A stretch of DNA of 64,000 nt from Rotaria socialis (lineage: Eukaryota > Rotifera > Eurotatoria > Philodinida > Philodinidae), in contig CAJNYU010000030.1 of the NCBI GenBank assembly GCA_905331475.1, positions 310,001-374,000 on the forward strand. Reading direction: 5' to 3'. The position numbers and the translations under genes are program-made. Shown one piece after another: positions 63,701 to 64,000 of this stretch (the stretch's first letter is position 1; each line of letters starts with the position of its first letter). The notes below the pieces were generated by a model. It searched no databases and had not been told where the DNA came from. It was given only the letters and a program-made list of their open reading frames with translations.

Positions 63701-64000
63701 TGGGAGAATGACGAAGAATTTAATGAACGGCAATCAATAGCACAAGCAACACAACATGCAAGTCTTGAAGAGGAATTACGTATGATTGCACAAACAAGTG
63801 CAGCACAACTTGAACCATCAAGTCATTTCGTTAACATTCCACAAGAATCACAAATATCAACGACTGTTAGTAAATCTAAATGGGACGATGAAGAAGATAC
63901 GTATGTTGCTGTAGACTGTTAAAACTTTCGATTTTTTTCATTGATATCTTTCATAGATCATCGAAGGGGAAAACTCATCCTCCAGAGATAACTTCTGATA
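59544..64000 (+). CDS. Partial: PPIG/NKTR-type cyclophilin with RS-like tail (runs off the window)
   Basis: Exons: 59544-59595, 59661-59735, 59801-59908, 60108-60152, 60210-60297, 60353-60382, 61932-62071, 62142-62505, 62560-62629, 62684-63900, 63957-beyond the edge; about 744 codons in view. The cyclophilin domain (1-180) has [47 protein letters not shown] and SHLDGKHVVFG. The active-site Arg, Phe, Met and Gln are present. The CypA Trp121 position is His, as in PPIG and NKTR, which should lower cyclosporin affinity. After a Lys-rich stretch comes [17 protein letters not shown], a motif shared with PPIG/NKTR. A long Arg/Ser-rich tail follows ([10 protein letters not shown], repeated RSxSP and SKTPP units), then [11 protein letters not shown]. 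Such proteins isomerise prolines and associate with splicing factors in nuclear speckles. Intron 6 (1,549 bp) holds a transposon. Confidence 0.9.
60576..61803. mobile_element. DNA transposon-like element with long terminal inverted repeats, in cyclophilin intron 6
   Basis: The left end ccagtgttttatgcaggatt (60576-) and the reverse complement of the right end (to 61803) match over about 85 bp with few mismatches, including ttcggagcatggg and cctaaatgga. TATGTA flanks both sides (60570-60575 and 61804-61809), a 6-bp target-site duplication. The interior is AT-rich with further inverted segments and a poly-C tract, and no transposase frame is seen. It accounts for most of an intron that would otherwise be about 300 bp. 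Confidence 0.85.
60709..60771. other. Small gap (10 N) and 53-bp poly-C tract
   Basis: Ten Ns (60709-60718) are followed by 53 uninterrupted Cs. The same ~45-bp segment (ggagtcatattggagctca...) occurs on both sides, as expected when an assembler breaks at a G/C homopolymer. A poly-Pro reading of the C run is not a protein. Confidence 0.85.

Overview
The window is AT-rich animal nuclear DNA. It holds compact multi-exon genes with mostly 50-70 bp GT-AG introns, a cilium gene, a core spliceosome gene and abundant small inverted-repeat transposons. Two features point to a bdelloid rotifer, probably Rotaria- or Adineta-like: the TIR-NACHT-HEAT receptor type near the left end, and an extracellular-domain-plus-Thr-rich-linker protein of a kind common in bdelloid gene sets. 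This placement is an inference from recognised families; no database was searched. Exon boundaries were read by hand from splice signals, reading phase and family conservation. Except for the two disrupted genes, the partial genes and the small PIP-box ORF, every gene model closes in frame.

Layout, left to right. 1-3.5 kb: one exon of a Thr-rich extracellular protein, a perfect 32-bp-arm hairpin and a 100-N gap. 3.5-6.4 kb: a TIR-NACHT-HEAT receptor gene interrupted by one in-frame TAA. 6.4-9.3 kb: repeat-rich non-coding DNA. 9.3-15.3 kb: a divergent pair, ODAD3/CCDC151 (minus; dynein-arm docking) and an RBR-type E3 ubiquitin ligase (plus). 17.8-18.6 kb: a GC-rich MITE and a small PIP-box ORF. 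19.1-20.4 kb: a damaged GT92-like glycosyltransferase. 21.6-25.6 kb: two tandem PAP2 lipid phosphate phosphatases only 126 bp apart. 26.3-27.3 kb: an inverted-repeat element with CCCTA/CCCTG arrays. 31.4-34.8 kb: a seven-TM, class C-like receptor whose single intron carries transposon sequence. 35.5-36.6 kb: a CDK-like pseudokinase lacking HRD and DFG. 39.5-40.1 kb: a Ly6-type surface protein (minus).

42.0-45.4 kb: SF3A1. 46.9-54.0 kb: SH2D4-like (minus), then UBFD1-like and an SLC25 mitochondrial carrier (both plus, 205 bp apart). 58.8-64.0 kb: a CDCA3-like mitotic-entry gene (minus), divergent from a PPIG/NKTR-type cyclophilin with an RS-like tail (plus). The cyclophilin runs off the right edge and has a DNA transposon in one intron.

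Most genes are unrelated housekeeping or signalling genes. Spliceosome-related functions recur (SF3A1 and the RS-cyclophilin). Several first exons start just after a strong 3' splice acceptor with no recognised upstream coding exon. That fits spliced-leader trans-splicing or 5' UTR introns. Large introns are mostly explained by inserted repeats.
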